From: Streptomyces sp. NBC_01408
GTDB lineage: Bacteria > Actinomycetota > Actinomycetes > Streptomycetales > Streptomycetaceae
Length of the DNA stretch: 64,000 nucleotides
Reading direction: 5' to 3'
NCBI RefSeq assembly: GCF_026340255.1
Contig: NZ_JAPEPJ010000002.1
Coordinates: 620,001 to 684,000 of the forward strand
Both the position numbers and the translations under genes were made by a program. Positions 19,001 to 26,155 of the stretch are shown here, one piece after another; position 1 is the first letter of the stretch, and each line of letters begins with the position of its first letter. The notes beneath the pieces are model-generated. The model was given only the letters and a program-made list of their open reading frames with translations, had not been told where the DNA came from and searched no databases.

Positions 19001-19562
19001 CCTGGTCATGGCGCACACCAGATACGCTGGCCAACTGAACGTCGCGGACCTGTTCACGCGATTCCTGTTCAGCCTGATCACCACCGGCCTCGCCCCGGGC
19101 TCGCTACGCGACGGGCGCAACGAGCGTGACCAGCTCGACGGGCTTCCCGTCGACTCCGTCGCCCAGGCTGTCGCGGCGATCGGCATGCAGGCCTCCGACG
19201 GATATCGCACGTACAACATGCTCAGCCCCCGAGACGGTGGAATCGTGCTGAACGATCTCGTCGACGCGCTCGGCGAAGCCGGGTTCGAGCTCACCCGGAT
19301 CAACAGCCGCGCCCGGTGGCTCGCCCGGCTCACCGGCGCGCTGACGACCCTGCCGGAAAACCAGCGCCGCCACTCGCTGCTTCCGCTGATCGACGGACTC
19401 GCTGAATCGCTGGACCTCACCAACGTCGCCGGCGTGCCGGCCTCGCGGTTCCGTTCCGCGATGAGGGAGGTGGAGCTCGACGCGCACGGCGAGATCCCGC
19501 GCATCACCCGGCCCCTGATCCAGAAGTACATCGATGACATGCGACACCTGACACTGATCTGA
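16005..19562 (+). CDS. Carboxylic acid reductase (A-T-R, CAR family)
   Basis: A 1,185-residue three-domain enzyme that activates a carboxylic acid with ATP, loads it on phosphopantetheine and releases the aldehyde with NADPH. Adenylation core: LLLYTSGSTDTPKG (about 262-275) and YRTGDIM. Carrier domain: LGGDSLS with S704. Reductase: GANGYLG (GxxGxxG, from G801), with Y971 and K975 as the YxxxK catalytic pair. Length is as expected for CARs of Nocardia and Mycobacterium (about 1,170). The start is TTG overlapping the previous stop (TTGA), which indicates coupling. A phosphopantetheinyl transferase must come from elsewhere. The substrate is not predictable; an aromatic or fatty acid is usual. 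A hairpin follows the stop. Confidence 0.93.
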   Translation: MSRTRPTAHTGKSSADSYELTTCEGHRIAQLITVDQQVRAAEPDPEISQRIGDPELPLLRVVQAVMAGYADRPALGQRASELVTDPATGRRARRLLPRFETITYRETWCRAEATAAALHHRDDCAVRAGDVVALCGFTSADYTTLDLACVRLGAVALPLQISATSGQLRPVIAEAKPKVLASSIEMLATATACALESRSVRCVLVFDYEPLADDQAEAFRAAQERLASSGIGVHSLADLIAAGNSLPAAPCGADAASDRLALLLYTSGSTDTPKGAMYPDRLVAAFWRSIFQHTAEHPAITLTYLPMSHAAGRLVVNGALGSGGTVYFTAASDLSTLFEDLAAVRPTEMLLVPRLCESLFQHYQTELERRLSAQAHAHDAGADARPRAAIEAEVRAHLRDGLIGGRLVAATTGSAPLQGALAEFMQSVLGLPLHSVFGATETGMIMIDDVVTRPPVIDYRLIDVPELGYFSTDAPHPRGELAVKSQTLFAGYYRQPGATADTFDAGGYYRTGDIMAETAPDRLVYLERRTSTLKLSDGEFVAVSHLEALFATGPLVRQIFLYGDSERAYLLAVVVPTETALAAHDPDELRSRLAVSMRLEARDRGLRPAEIPRSILVEPEPFSTANGLLSDTGKPLRPRLVERYRERLEQLYADLAEKAEEPALLTSRRGKPTVEAVLSTAAAVLGTTDPLPAEAHFTDLGGDSLSAVRFADRLSKAFGVEVTASTVSSPAATLRHIANYIDKALRLSTRRPTAGLVHGIGRTRLRSGDLALEKFIEPGTLAAARTLPRPDKPAHTVLLTGANGYLGRFLCLEWLTRSAEHGGKLVCVVRGENHQAARRRLVDAFDSGDPELKRRFADLAGEHLEVLAGDVAEPYLGLDQETWHGLADTIDLIVHQAAQVNHLMTYEQLFGPNVLGTAELIRLALTARIKPLTYLSTLAVTSGLGEAAHEDADIRAASPERLLQSGYAHGYTASKWASEVLLRNCHAEFGVPVTVFRPGLVMAHTRYAGQLNVADLFTRFLFSLITTGLAPGSLRDGRNERDQLDGLPVDSVAQAVAAIGMQASDGYRTYNMLSPRDGGIVLNDLVDALGEAGFELTRINSRARWLARLTGALTTLPENQRRHSLLPLIDGLAESLDLTNVAGVPASRFRSAMREVELDAHGEIPRITRPLIQKYIDDMRHLTLI

Positions 19563-19578
19563 ATCCGGGGCGGAGAAT

Positions 19579-19607
19579 GGCGCCGCGCAGGCGACGAGCG
19601 CGGCGCC
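19579..19607. terminator. Bidirectional terminator hairpin
   Basis: GGCGCCGCGC pairs perfectly with GCGCGGCGCC across a 9-base loop. It lies 16 bases after the carboxylic acid reductase stop and about 70 bases beyond the convergent GNAT-like gene, so it could serve both. Confidence 0.8.
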
Positions 19608-19677
19608 TTCGGGCCGTGTCCCGATCGTTTCCGTACCGATGCGACAAGACGGCGTCGCACAGACCCGCGATGATCTC

Positions 19678-20331
19678 CTAGGCAAGAGCGGCAGAGACTT
19701 CGGTGTCGGCGGACAGGCGCCACCCGCCGGTCGTGAACAGGGCTTCTGTGCGGGTTGCCGCTTCGTCCAGGCGGCCGCCGACGAGCAGGCCCAGACCGTC
19801 GGATCCGGGCAGAACCATGGGCTCGGACAGCGGTCGCATGCCTAGCCATCCAAACAGGCGAACCAGCTTGGGACTGGTGATCGCTGCGAATTCAGCGACA
19901 TCCCACATTGCGGAAGGCCAGGTGTAGGCCGCATACATGAGCAGGGCGACGAGTTCCAACGAGCGCGCTTCGGGGCGGATGACAAGGCGTTCCACAAGGG
20001 CGAAGCCCGCAGGATCTGACGGCAGCACTGCGCGGAGCTCCGCCGTCAGATAGGGGCACCCGCCATCAACTCCCCTATGGTGTTTGAGGACGCGTACCGT
20101 GCCGACCGCAGCGGCATCGGTGCGGCACAGCAACACCAGCCCATTCTCGTCATCACTCTCCCAATCGGGCGCCGGTAGTGGGAACCCGAATTCGCGGCGC
20201 AGCAAAGCGACCTCATTGCGTTGGCGTGCTTCACCTGGTGAAGTGGTGACGGTTTCGATGGTGAGGGTGCGGCCTTGGTGGGTCGCTTCAAGCCTCAGCT
20301 GCGGCACGTCGGTGGTGAGTGATGCGGTCAT
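19678..20331 (-). CDS. GNAT-fold acyltransferase, autoinducer-synthase/FeeM-like
   Basis: A 217-residue protein with the layout of LuxI/FeeM-type N-acyltransferases. It has an N-terminal EVALLRREFGF segment, an acidic WESDDEN stretch followed by VLLCRTDAAAVGTVRV (strand and GTVR turn), and FALVERLVIRPEARSLELVALL, which matches the E.xRLxVxPxxR acyl-CoA or ACP-binding region. The match rests on pattern only and catalytic residues are not certain. ATG 20331 is chosen over ATG 20340 because AAGGA lies 8 bases upstream of the former. It sits next to tryptophan dioxygenase in the same direction, so an amino-group acylation of a tryptophan or kynurenine derivative is plausible. A closely similar C-terminal segment occurs in the small ORF before the reductase. 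Confidence 0.55.
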   Translation of the reverse strand: MTASLTTDVPQLRLEATHQGRTLTIETVTTSPGEARQRNEVALLRREFGFPLPAPDWESDDENGLVLLCRTDAAAVGTVRVLKHHRGVDGGCPYLTAELRAVLPSDPAGFALVERLVIRPEARSLELVALLMYAAYTWPSAMWDVAEFAAITSPKLVRLFGWLGMRPLSEPMVLPGSDGLGLLVGGRLDEAATRTEALFTTGGWRLSADTEVSAALA

Positions 20332-20432
20332 GACTTCCATCCTTCGGTCGATGGGTGCAGCACCGGCAGCATCGGCTGCCCGGACTCTGTCTCTGTCGGC
20401 AAGAAGGTGGACTCAGTCACACCCGACAGCAG

Positions 20433-21311
20433 TTACAGCAGTCCTCGGGCGCTCCACAGCTCGGGGAAGATCCGGTGCTCGGCGGCACGGCGCAGCCACT
20501 GCACCCCTGTGGTTCCGCCCGTTCCGGACTTCGTGCCGATGATCCGCTCCACCGTCAGCAGGTGCAGGCAGCGCCAGCGGCTGAAGCCTTCGGCGACGGC
20601 GATCAGGGCCTCCGCCAGCTCGAACGTGTCGTCACCGGGGCCGGCCACGTACTGATCGGCCCATGCACGCTCCACAGCCGGGTGGGATTCGTAGGGCGCG
20701 CTGAGATCCCTCACCAGGACGGCGTCCGGGATGGCCGACCCGCGGCGCGCCAGCAGGTGCAGCGCCGCGTCGTAGACACTCGGCGCCTGCAGCGCTTCCT
20801 GGACCTGTACGTGCACGTGCGCCACCCGACGGTGTGGACGGGCCATGGCAGCGTTCTTGTTGCCCAGGACGTACTCGAGCATCCGGTACATGTACGACTG
20901 GAACCCCGAAGCCCGGCCGAGCTGCTCGCGGAACGCATTGAACTCCGTCGGCGCCAACGTGCCCAGTACATCCCACGTGCGGGTGAGCAACTCGATCACC
21001 CGCCGTGCACGGCGAAGCGTCCAAACAGCCTGCGCCACATCGTCAGCGTCCAGCAGCGCCCGCACAGTGCACAGCTCCCCGTAGAGCAACTTGAAGAGAA
21101 GCTCCTTCACCTGGCCGAGGACGTAGAACGTCGGCTCGGCCGGCGCCTCGGACAAGGGATGCTGCAACGACAGGAGAACATCGATGCTTTGGTAGTCGAT
21201 GTAAGGAGTGCTCGGGCCGGGAAAGTCGAGGTACGGCTCATCTTCCACGGCCCCGGGCATCCGCTGCCCGTCGGCTGCGCCCCCGAGAGGGCAAGCATCC
21301 TTCGTGCTCAC
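20433..21311 (-). CDS. Tryptophan 2,3-dioxygenase
   Basis: A haem enzyme that opens tryptophan to N-formylkynurenine. Seen: FREQLGRASGFQS, YRMLEYVLGNKN, and near the C-terminus RWRCLH followed by TVERIIGTKSGTGGTTGVQW, which contain the haem-ligand His and the substrate-binding Gly/Thr-rich loop of bacterial TDOs. Length with the GTG start at 21311 is 292 residues, usual for the family. That start has AGGGG 7 bases upstream and overlaps the stop of the DUF6875-like gene (GTGA), so the two are coupled. No kynurenine formamidase or kynureninase is in the window. In this setting the enzyme is probably part of a secondary pathway rather than general tryptophan breakdown. Confidence 0.93.
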   Translation of the reverse strand: MSTKDACPLGGAADGQRMPGAVEDEPYLDFPGPSTPYIDYQSIDVLLSLQHPLSEAPAEPTFYVLGQVKELLFKLLYGELCTVRALLDADDVAQAVWTLRRARRVIELLTRTWDVLGTLAPTEFNAFREQLGRASGFQSYMYRMLEYVLGNKNAAMARPHRRVAHVHVQVQEALQAPSVYDAALHLLARRGSAIPDAVLVRDLSAPYESHPAVERAWADQYVAGPGDDTFELAEALIAVAEGFSRWRCLHLLTVERIIGTKSGTGGTTGVQWLRRAAEHRIFPELWSARGLL

Positions 21312-22087
21312 ATCGCGCCCCTGGAGTCCGTGGGGCACAGCGAGGGTGGAGCCGCGAGCCGCGGGACGGTCCGATCAAGGCCGTACAGGCGGCGCCCGGC
21401 CGAAGACCAGTCGCCGGTGGGCGGCGCGTGGGCGGCCACCAGCGTCCCCGTGGTATCTCCTGCAACGGCAGTCCCTGCTCCCGAGGCACAGGCCGCCGCC
21501 GCGCCCTCACCAAACCGGGCACGCGCCCGAGCGAAGTGCTTCACGAACAACGGGTCAGGGACCGAGCCACTGTCATATCGTTTGCCGTAACGCTGGTCGT
21601 ATGCGGTGAAGGACCTGCTGTCCCCGTCCAGGAAGAGCACATCGTGAACCGCCATTTGCCGCAACGCCAACATCGGCACAGGCGACCTCGAAACCCGGAA
21701 AGACGGATTCCGAGCTGCTCTTTCATCACACCGTGGGTGGAACTGCCCCAGCATCAGCCCCCGGGCCACCAACTCTGGCTTCACCTGCCGATGTGCCTCG
21801 TCGGTAAGAGTCAGTTTGTCCAAGGGCAGACCATCCAGCACCACGACCAAGGTGTGCAGCATTCGGTTCCGGCTCGCCCATTGAGCGCCCTCGAAAACCG
21901 AAACCATGTTGTTGACCAGAGACATCATCCCCGTCACGCTGATCCGCGGGCTCACCGGCCATAACTCCAGCCGCAGCGTGTCCGCACGAATCGCCGGGGC
22001 GACGAATGGACACACTGCCCCCGGCCGGCCGACCCTGGGATCAGTGCCGCAGAGATAATCCGTCAGCCACACCCGCGCTGCCTCCAT
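21308..22087 (-). CDS. DUF6875-like protein
   Basis: A 259-residue protein without a known catalytic motif. It starts with a GRPGAVCPFVAPA segment and has a central block (HPRCDERAARNPSFRVSRSP, then PMLALRQMAVHDVLFL) that I associate with the uncharacterised family DUF6875, often seen in actinobacterial biosynthetic clusters. ATG 22087 has GAGG 5 bases upstream; a TTG at 22156 would give 282 residues. The last 60 residues are Ala/Thr/Pro-rich and likely flexible. It is coupled by overlap to tryptophan dioxygenase and divergent from the P450. A role in the same pathway is inferred, with function unknown. Confidence 0.65.
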   Translation of the reverse strand: MEAARVWLTDYLCGTDPRVGRPGAVCPFVAPAIRADTLRLELWPVSPRISVTGMMSLVNNMVSVFEGAQWASRNRMLHTLVVVLDGLPLDKLTLTDEAHRQVKPELVARGLMLGQFHPRCDERAARNPSFRVSRSPVPMLALRQMAVHDVLFLDGDSRSFTAYDQRYGKRYDSGSVPDPLFVKHFARARARFGEGAAAACASGAGTAVAGDTTGTLVAAHAPPTGDWSSAGRRLYGLDRTVPRLAAPPSLCPTDSRGAM

Positions 22088-22349
22088 GTGGACCTCAACC
22101 AAGACGTGCTGCCCTCCGCCCAGAAAACCGCGCAGTTCGCGGTCCAGAGAACCCAACGCGCTGACATCTACCGCGACACCGGCGCGAAAGAACGATCACC
22201 CGAACGCATGGCGCGGACCGGCCTGAACTCCGGAAGGCATAGTCTGAAAATATGGCTGCAGTCGCTTCCCGACGGATGTCAAGTGCCGTGGGCAGAAATC
22301 CCTCTCCAGAGTGGTTTGTGGCATCCCGGGCAAGTGCACATTAGGTTCT
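22088..22349. promoter_or_regulatory. Divergent promoter region, DUF6875-like/TDO unit versus P450
   Basis: A 262-base gap between divergent starts. It must hold both promoters if ATG 22087 is used. No clear inverted repeat was found. Confidence 0.45.
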
Positions 22350-23555
22350 ATGACAAGTCCCCACGGGCATCGCCTCTCCTACCCGTTCGCCGTGCCGGTC
22401 CGCCTCGATCTCGACCCGCAGTACGAGGAATGCCGGAGGAGCGAAGCCCTGACTCCGGTTCAGCCTCCCTACGGTGACCCGTCCTGGCTCGCGACTCGCC
22501 ATGAAGATATTCGGACGGTGCTCGCCGACCCGCGCTTCAGCCGGGCCGAGGCGTCACGACGGGACGAGCCTCGCGTCAGTCCATCGCCGATGGGTTCGGG
22601 CCCTCTGGGGATGGACCCACCGGAACACACAAGGCACCGGCAGTTCCTTGCGGCGATGCTCGCTTTCACCCCGCAGCGCCTCGAAGAACTACGGCACGAC
22701 ATGTTCACGCACGCCCATTCCCTCACCGACGTCATGGCGGCTCAGGGTCCGCCCTGCGACCTCGTCGGCGATTTCGTCAAACCCTTCGCCAGCCACGTTG
22801 TCTACGATCTGCTTGGGATTCCTGTCGGCGACAGGTCGGATTTCCTGCATTGGTCCGAGGCATTCACCAATATCACGCTGGCCGTTGAGGACATTCAGTC
22901 GAGATCCGTTGACCTTTTCGAATATATCGTCAAGATCATCACCGCCTGGCGCGGCTCGGGCGGCGGGTCCGATATTGCACAGCTATCGGAAAAAGCGACG
23001 CGGCGGTTGCCCGATCTCACCGACCAAGAACTCATCGAACATCTGGGTCAAATCATCATCGCCGGCCCGGACATCACCTCAGCGCAACTCTCAAACGGTC
23101 TCTACGCCCTGCTGAGCAACCCGGACCAGTTCGACGCCCTCCGTGAGAATCCGGACCTCATTCCGAATGCCGCCGAAGAGATCCTGCGTTACGCCCCCTT
23201 CCCTTCCCACGCGACCTTCGCCCGATACGCCACCGAGGACATCAAGATCGGTGCCACACTCGTCCGGCAGGGTGAGCCGGTCCTGGCCGCACTCGCCTCC
23301 GGCAACCGCGACCGGAGCGTCTTCGCCGATCCTGATGTCTTCGACATTGAGCGAACTGACAACGCCCACCTGAGCTTCGGCTTCGGCCCGCACCAATGCA
23401 TCGGCGCGCCGTTGGTCAGGCTTCAGGTGCAAACTGCACTCGCGCTCCTGACGGACAGGTTTCCGAGGCTCAGGCTGGCGGTGCCCAAGGCCGACTTGCC
23501 CTGGCGTGCTGACCCGCATATCCGGCGCGTCGAGAGGCTCCCGGTCACCTGGTGA
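22350..23555 (+). CDS. Cytochrome P450 with a non-standard I-helix motif
   Basis: A soluble bacterial class I P450 of 401 residues. The haem loop is FGFGPHQCIG with Cys350. The K-helix ExxR is EILR (E277, R280). The I-helix reads IIIAGPDITS: the acid (D241) is followed by Ile242 where most P450s have the proton-relay Thr, and Thr243 comes one residue later. ATG 22350 is preferred to an upstream ATG at 22311 because the N-terminus MTSPHGHRLSYPF fits the family. No ferredoxin gene is next to it. It lies between the tryptophan dioxygenase unit and a WS/DGAT-like gene, so it probably tailors that pathway's product. Confidence 0.92.
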   Translation: MTSPHGHRLSYPFAVPVRLDLDPQYEECRRSEALTPVQPPYGDPSWLATRHEDIRTVLADPRFSRAEASRRDEPRVSPSPMGSGPLGMDPPEHTRHRQFLAAMLAFTPQRLEELRHDMFTHAHSLTDVMAAQGPPCDLVGDFVKPFASHVVYDLLGIPVGDRSDFLHWSEAFTNITLAVEDIQSRSVDLFEYIVKIITAWRGSGGGSDIAQLSEKATRRLPDLTDQELIEHLGQIIIAGPDITSAQLSNGLYALLSNPDQFDALRENPDLIPNAAEEILRYAPFPSHATFARYATEDIKIGATLVRQGEPVLAALASGNRDRSVFADPDVFDIERTDNAHLSFGFGPHQCIGAPLVRLQVQTALALLTDRFPRLRLAVPKADLPWRADPHIRRVERLPVTW

Positions 23556-23810
23556 GCACACCGAGCGCCGGACGCGACCGGGCTGAGGGTTGGCCTCCTA
23601 CTCCGCTCGGAGCTTCCCCCGCGCGCCACACCCGGGAAGCGGACACAAGCGCATTTCCCGGCTCCAGGGGGCGGGAAGCGGCAGCCGGCACCCGCTTCGG
23701 CCGACCACGGTATGCGCCGGCGCCGCCGCCCGGGCTGAGACCGGATCGCTCCCGTCACGCTGTACGGCGATGGCACGCCCTATGACCACTACGCGACGAC
23801 AAGGTCGGCT

Positions 23811-25034
23811 ATGCGCCCCCACACCATCGATACGATGCTCCACTCCGACCTCGACATTCGGTTTGGGGCTCTCTTCCACCTCACCGGGACGCCCCCCTCC
23901 CTGGAGCGGCTGCGCGACCATGTCGCGGAACGGGCAACAGCCATTCCGGCCTGGGGACTGACCATCGACTCCGATGGACGGCGTCACCGCTGGGCTGCGT
24001 TGCCCCCCTCCTTCAACCACCAGGTCCGGGAGCGAGTGCTGGCACCAGGGACGTCGCCACGGGAGGCGGCGAGCGAGGTCAACCGCGAGCCCTTCGCTCA
24101 CGGAACACCTGCCTGGGACTTCACTCTCCTCCACGGGTACGCCCCGGAGCGGTACGCGCTCTTCTACCGGGTCGGGCACGGCCTGCAGGACGGCGGGGGC
24201 GCCCTGCGGACAGCGGAGATCTTCTTCGGAGGCGCCCCGGCAGCCGGCGAGCGGGCCCGCAGTATCCCGCGCACCCGGCTCAAGCGGACGGCGCCGAGCC
24301 TTCGTCAGCTGGCTCACGCCGCAGCGGACCTGACACGCGCGGCGAAGTCGTCGGGGCCCTGGCCACGGCTCGGCTTCACCTATTCGCGGGAAAGGTGCCA
24401 CCACTGGGCGGAGATGCCCTCAAACCGCCTGACGGCCATCGCACGCCCCCATGGCGGCACACGACACGACGCGTTCCTCGCTGCTCTCGCCCGCCCGCTC
24501 CACCAGTGGCTGTCACACCACGGCACGGTCCCATGCCCGTCCGGCGTCCCCGTGCACATCGCCGTCAACGTCCGCGACACCCACGAAACCGATCTGCCCG
24601 GCAACTTCGTCGCACCCGCAGGCATCCTGCTGCCCTCAGCCGGGACCGGCAGCGATCTGGTGCGCGCCGTCGTCGAGGCCACCGACCACCTCAAGCATCC
24701 CGCCCACTGGGCGGCATTGCGGCACATCACCCGCGGCGGTTCCAAAACCCTTGAGTGGGCCGCGGTCCGCTGGTTCAACAGCCCGAAGAGAGCTGCAGTT
24801 TTGACCTCATGTGTCGTGGTGCGTCGCCTGCTCAGCCTGTTCGGGGACCCTGTTTGCGCCATCGACCCGTTCACCGCGCTGCCCATGGGCTTCCCCGCCA
24901 ACGTGCTGATGCTCAGCTATCAGGGTCGCACTTCGGTTGCTTTCGTCACCGACGCGGCCCTGCCGGGTCTAGACACCCTGCACACCCAGTGGGAGCGCGC
25001 CGTCGCCGACCTGACACCCGTGCCGATGCCCTGA
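23811..25034 (+). CDS. Second WS/DGAT-like acyltransferase
   Basis: A 407-residue protein of the condensation-fold acyltransferase group. The catalytic motif is GHGLQDG (H123, D127, G128), a single-His version of HHxxxDG, following the strand YALFYRV. A VPVHIAVNVRD..LPGNFVAPAGILLP stretch matches the conserved PV..R....GN region, and MGFPANVLMLSYQGR matches the C-terminal NV...Y.G segment. The start at 23811 has AAGG upstream. The 255-base gap after the P450 holds no convincing gene. Two such enzymes in one cluster suggest two acylation steps or one ester-forming and one amide-forming step. Confidence 0.72.
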   Translation: MRPHTIDTMLHSDLDIRFGALFHLTGTPPSLERLRDHVAERATAIPAWGLTIDSDGRRHRWAALPPSFNHQVRERVLAPGTSPREAASEVNREPFAHGTPAWDFTLLHGYAPERYALFYRVGHGLQDGGGALRTAEIFFGGAPAAGERARSIPRTRLKRTAPSLRQLAHAAADLTRAAKSSGPWPRLGFTYSRERCHHWAEMPSNRLTAIARPHGGTRHDAFLAALARPLHQWLSHHGTVPCPSGVPVHIAVNVRDTHETDLPGNFVAPAGILLPSAGTGSDLVRAVVEATDHLKHPAHWAALRHITRGGSKTLEWAAVRWFNSPKRAAVLTSCVVVRRLLSLFGDPVCAIDPFTALPMGFPANVLMLSYQGRTSVAFVTDAALPGLDTLHTQWERAVADLTPVPMP

Positions 25035-26155
25035 AGCTCCGCTGCGTGTACGCGTGGGGCCGGCGGCCTCGCTTGGGGCAGACGTCGACGCCGGGCGCGT
25101 GCTGATCCCGGACACCGTCTTGTGGGCGCCGTACGATAACGGACAGCGGGGCATGCTCGGCACCGCCACAGCCACTGTTGCGTTCGGCCCCGACTCCGTC
25201 GAACGCCCTGCGCTGCGCTACATGCTCACCAGCACGCAGGTGCGTGCCCTGGACCGAACACCGCACCCGGCTCGGCCCGCAGCATGCCGACGCCGAGGTC
25301 CACACCCGTCGGAAGACGTGGCCGCTCCTCGGCTGGGACTCGAAGTGGGACGGCCTGGTCTCCATCCATCAGAACGGCTCCGTACTCGCGACGCGCGTAC
25401 TGCCCTGACCCTGCCCAGGGAGGCCTGCTGGTGTCGCGCCCAGGTGCACTCGGGCGCGACACCCATCCATCGTCGCTGGGGTGTAATGGGAGCGGAAGGG
25501 CTCCGATCCAGACGACTGCTGGCAGGTCACGGGGCCTTCTGTCAGGCGTCCTGTCCCTCGTCGTGCGCGGCCAGCTGCGCTCGTAGCCGTTCAGCCTCTG
25601 CCTCGGCCCGGTGCAGTCGGCACTCCAAGACAGCAATCGGAATTGAATTCCTCGTACTCGCGCAGGACGTCCGTGCGCCGCTTGGCCCGGCCGGGAAGCC
25701 GACGCGCTACAGCTGCTGGGCGCACACCTACGGCAGGGTCCGTCACGTTCGAGTCCTCTCGCCCAGCGAAACACTCCTGCCGACGCTAGGAACCCTGAGA
25801 TCGAACTGCTGCCGAAATAGCGATCGCTTCGCCTGAACGAAGGAGACGAAGCTGCCGCCGCCCTACTCTGCACCCTCGCCATCCGGTGGATGACTGCACC
25901 CGTGTCGCTGGCGAGGACGGCCGGGCGCGGCCTCAACGACGTCGGGCTCCACGTGACAGAGGCCGTCACGACGCACCGACAAGCCCCCTGCGCCAGCAAC
26001 ATGCGCGACCGCCAGCGGGTGTGCTTCCGCGAGCAGCCCCAGGGGCTCATGCCGACTGATTGCTGACCTGTCCGGCAGGGCAGCAGGCGCGCGCTCAACG
26101 AGTTCGCGCGGGTGCCGGGAGGCTCATGACCCATCACGGACGCGGAAGTACCGTG
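25035..26155. other. Gap with probable gene remnants, no intact gene recognised
   Basis: About 1.1 kb in which ORFs on both strands are long but lack ribosome-binding sites and have poor codon bias. Two stretches look like decayed coding sequence. On the plus strand, 25054-25408, a protein-like segment (VLWAPYDNGQRGMLGTATA) seems to continue after a frame change as WPLLGWDSKWDGLVSIHQNG. On the minus strand, about 25542-25640, a helical tail (LECRLHRAEAEAERLRAQLA) ends at a normal stop. I cannot name either. The region probably marks the border of the biosynthetic cluster. Confidence 0.4.

Noticed and set aside
23552..23785. A 77-codon ORF overlapping the P450 stop (GTGA)
   Set aside because: Pro/Arg-rich low-complexity product with weak third-position GC bias and no ribosome-binding site.
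25226..26137. A 303-codon minus-strand ORF between the acyltransferase and the sulfatase
   Set aside because: No ribosome-binding site, poor codon bias and no recognisable fold. Only short segments in other frames look protein-like.
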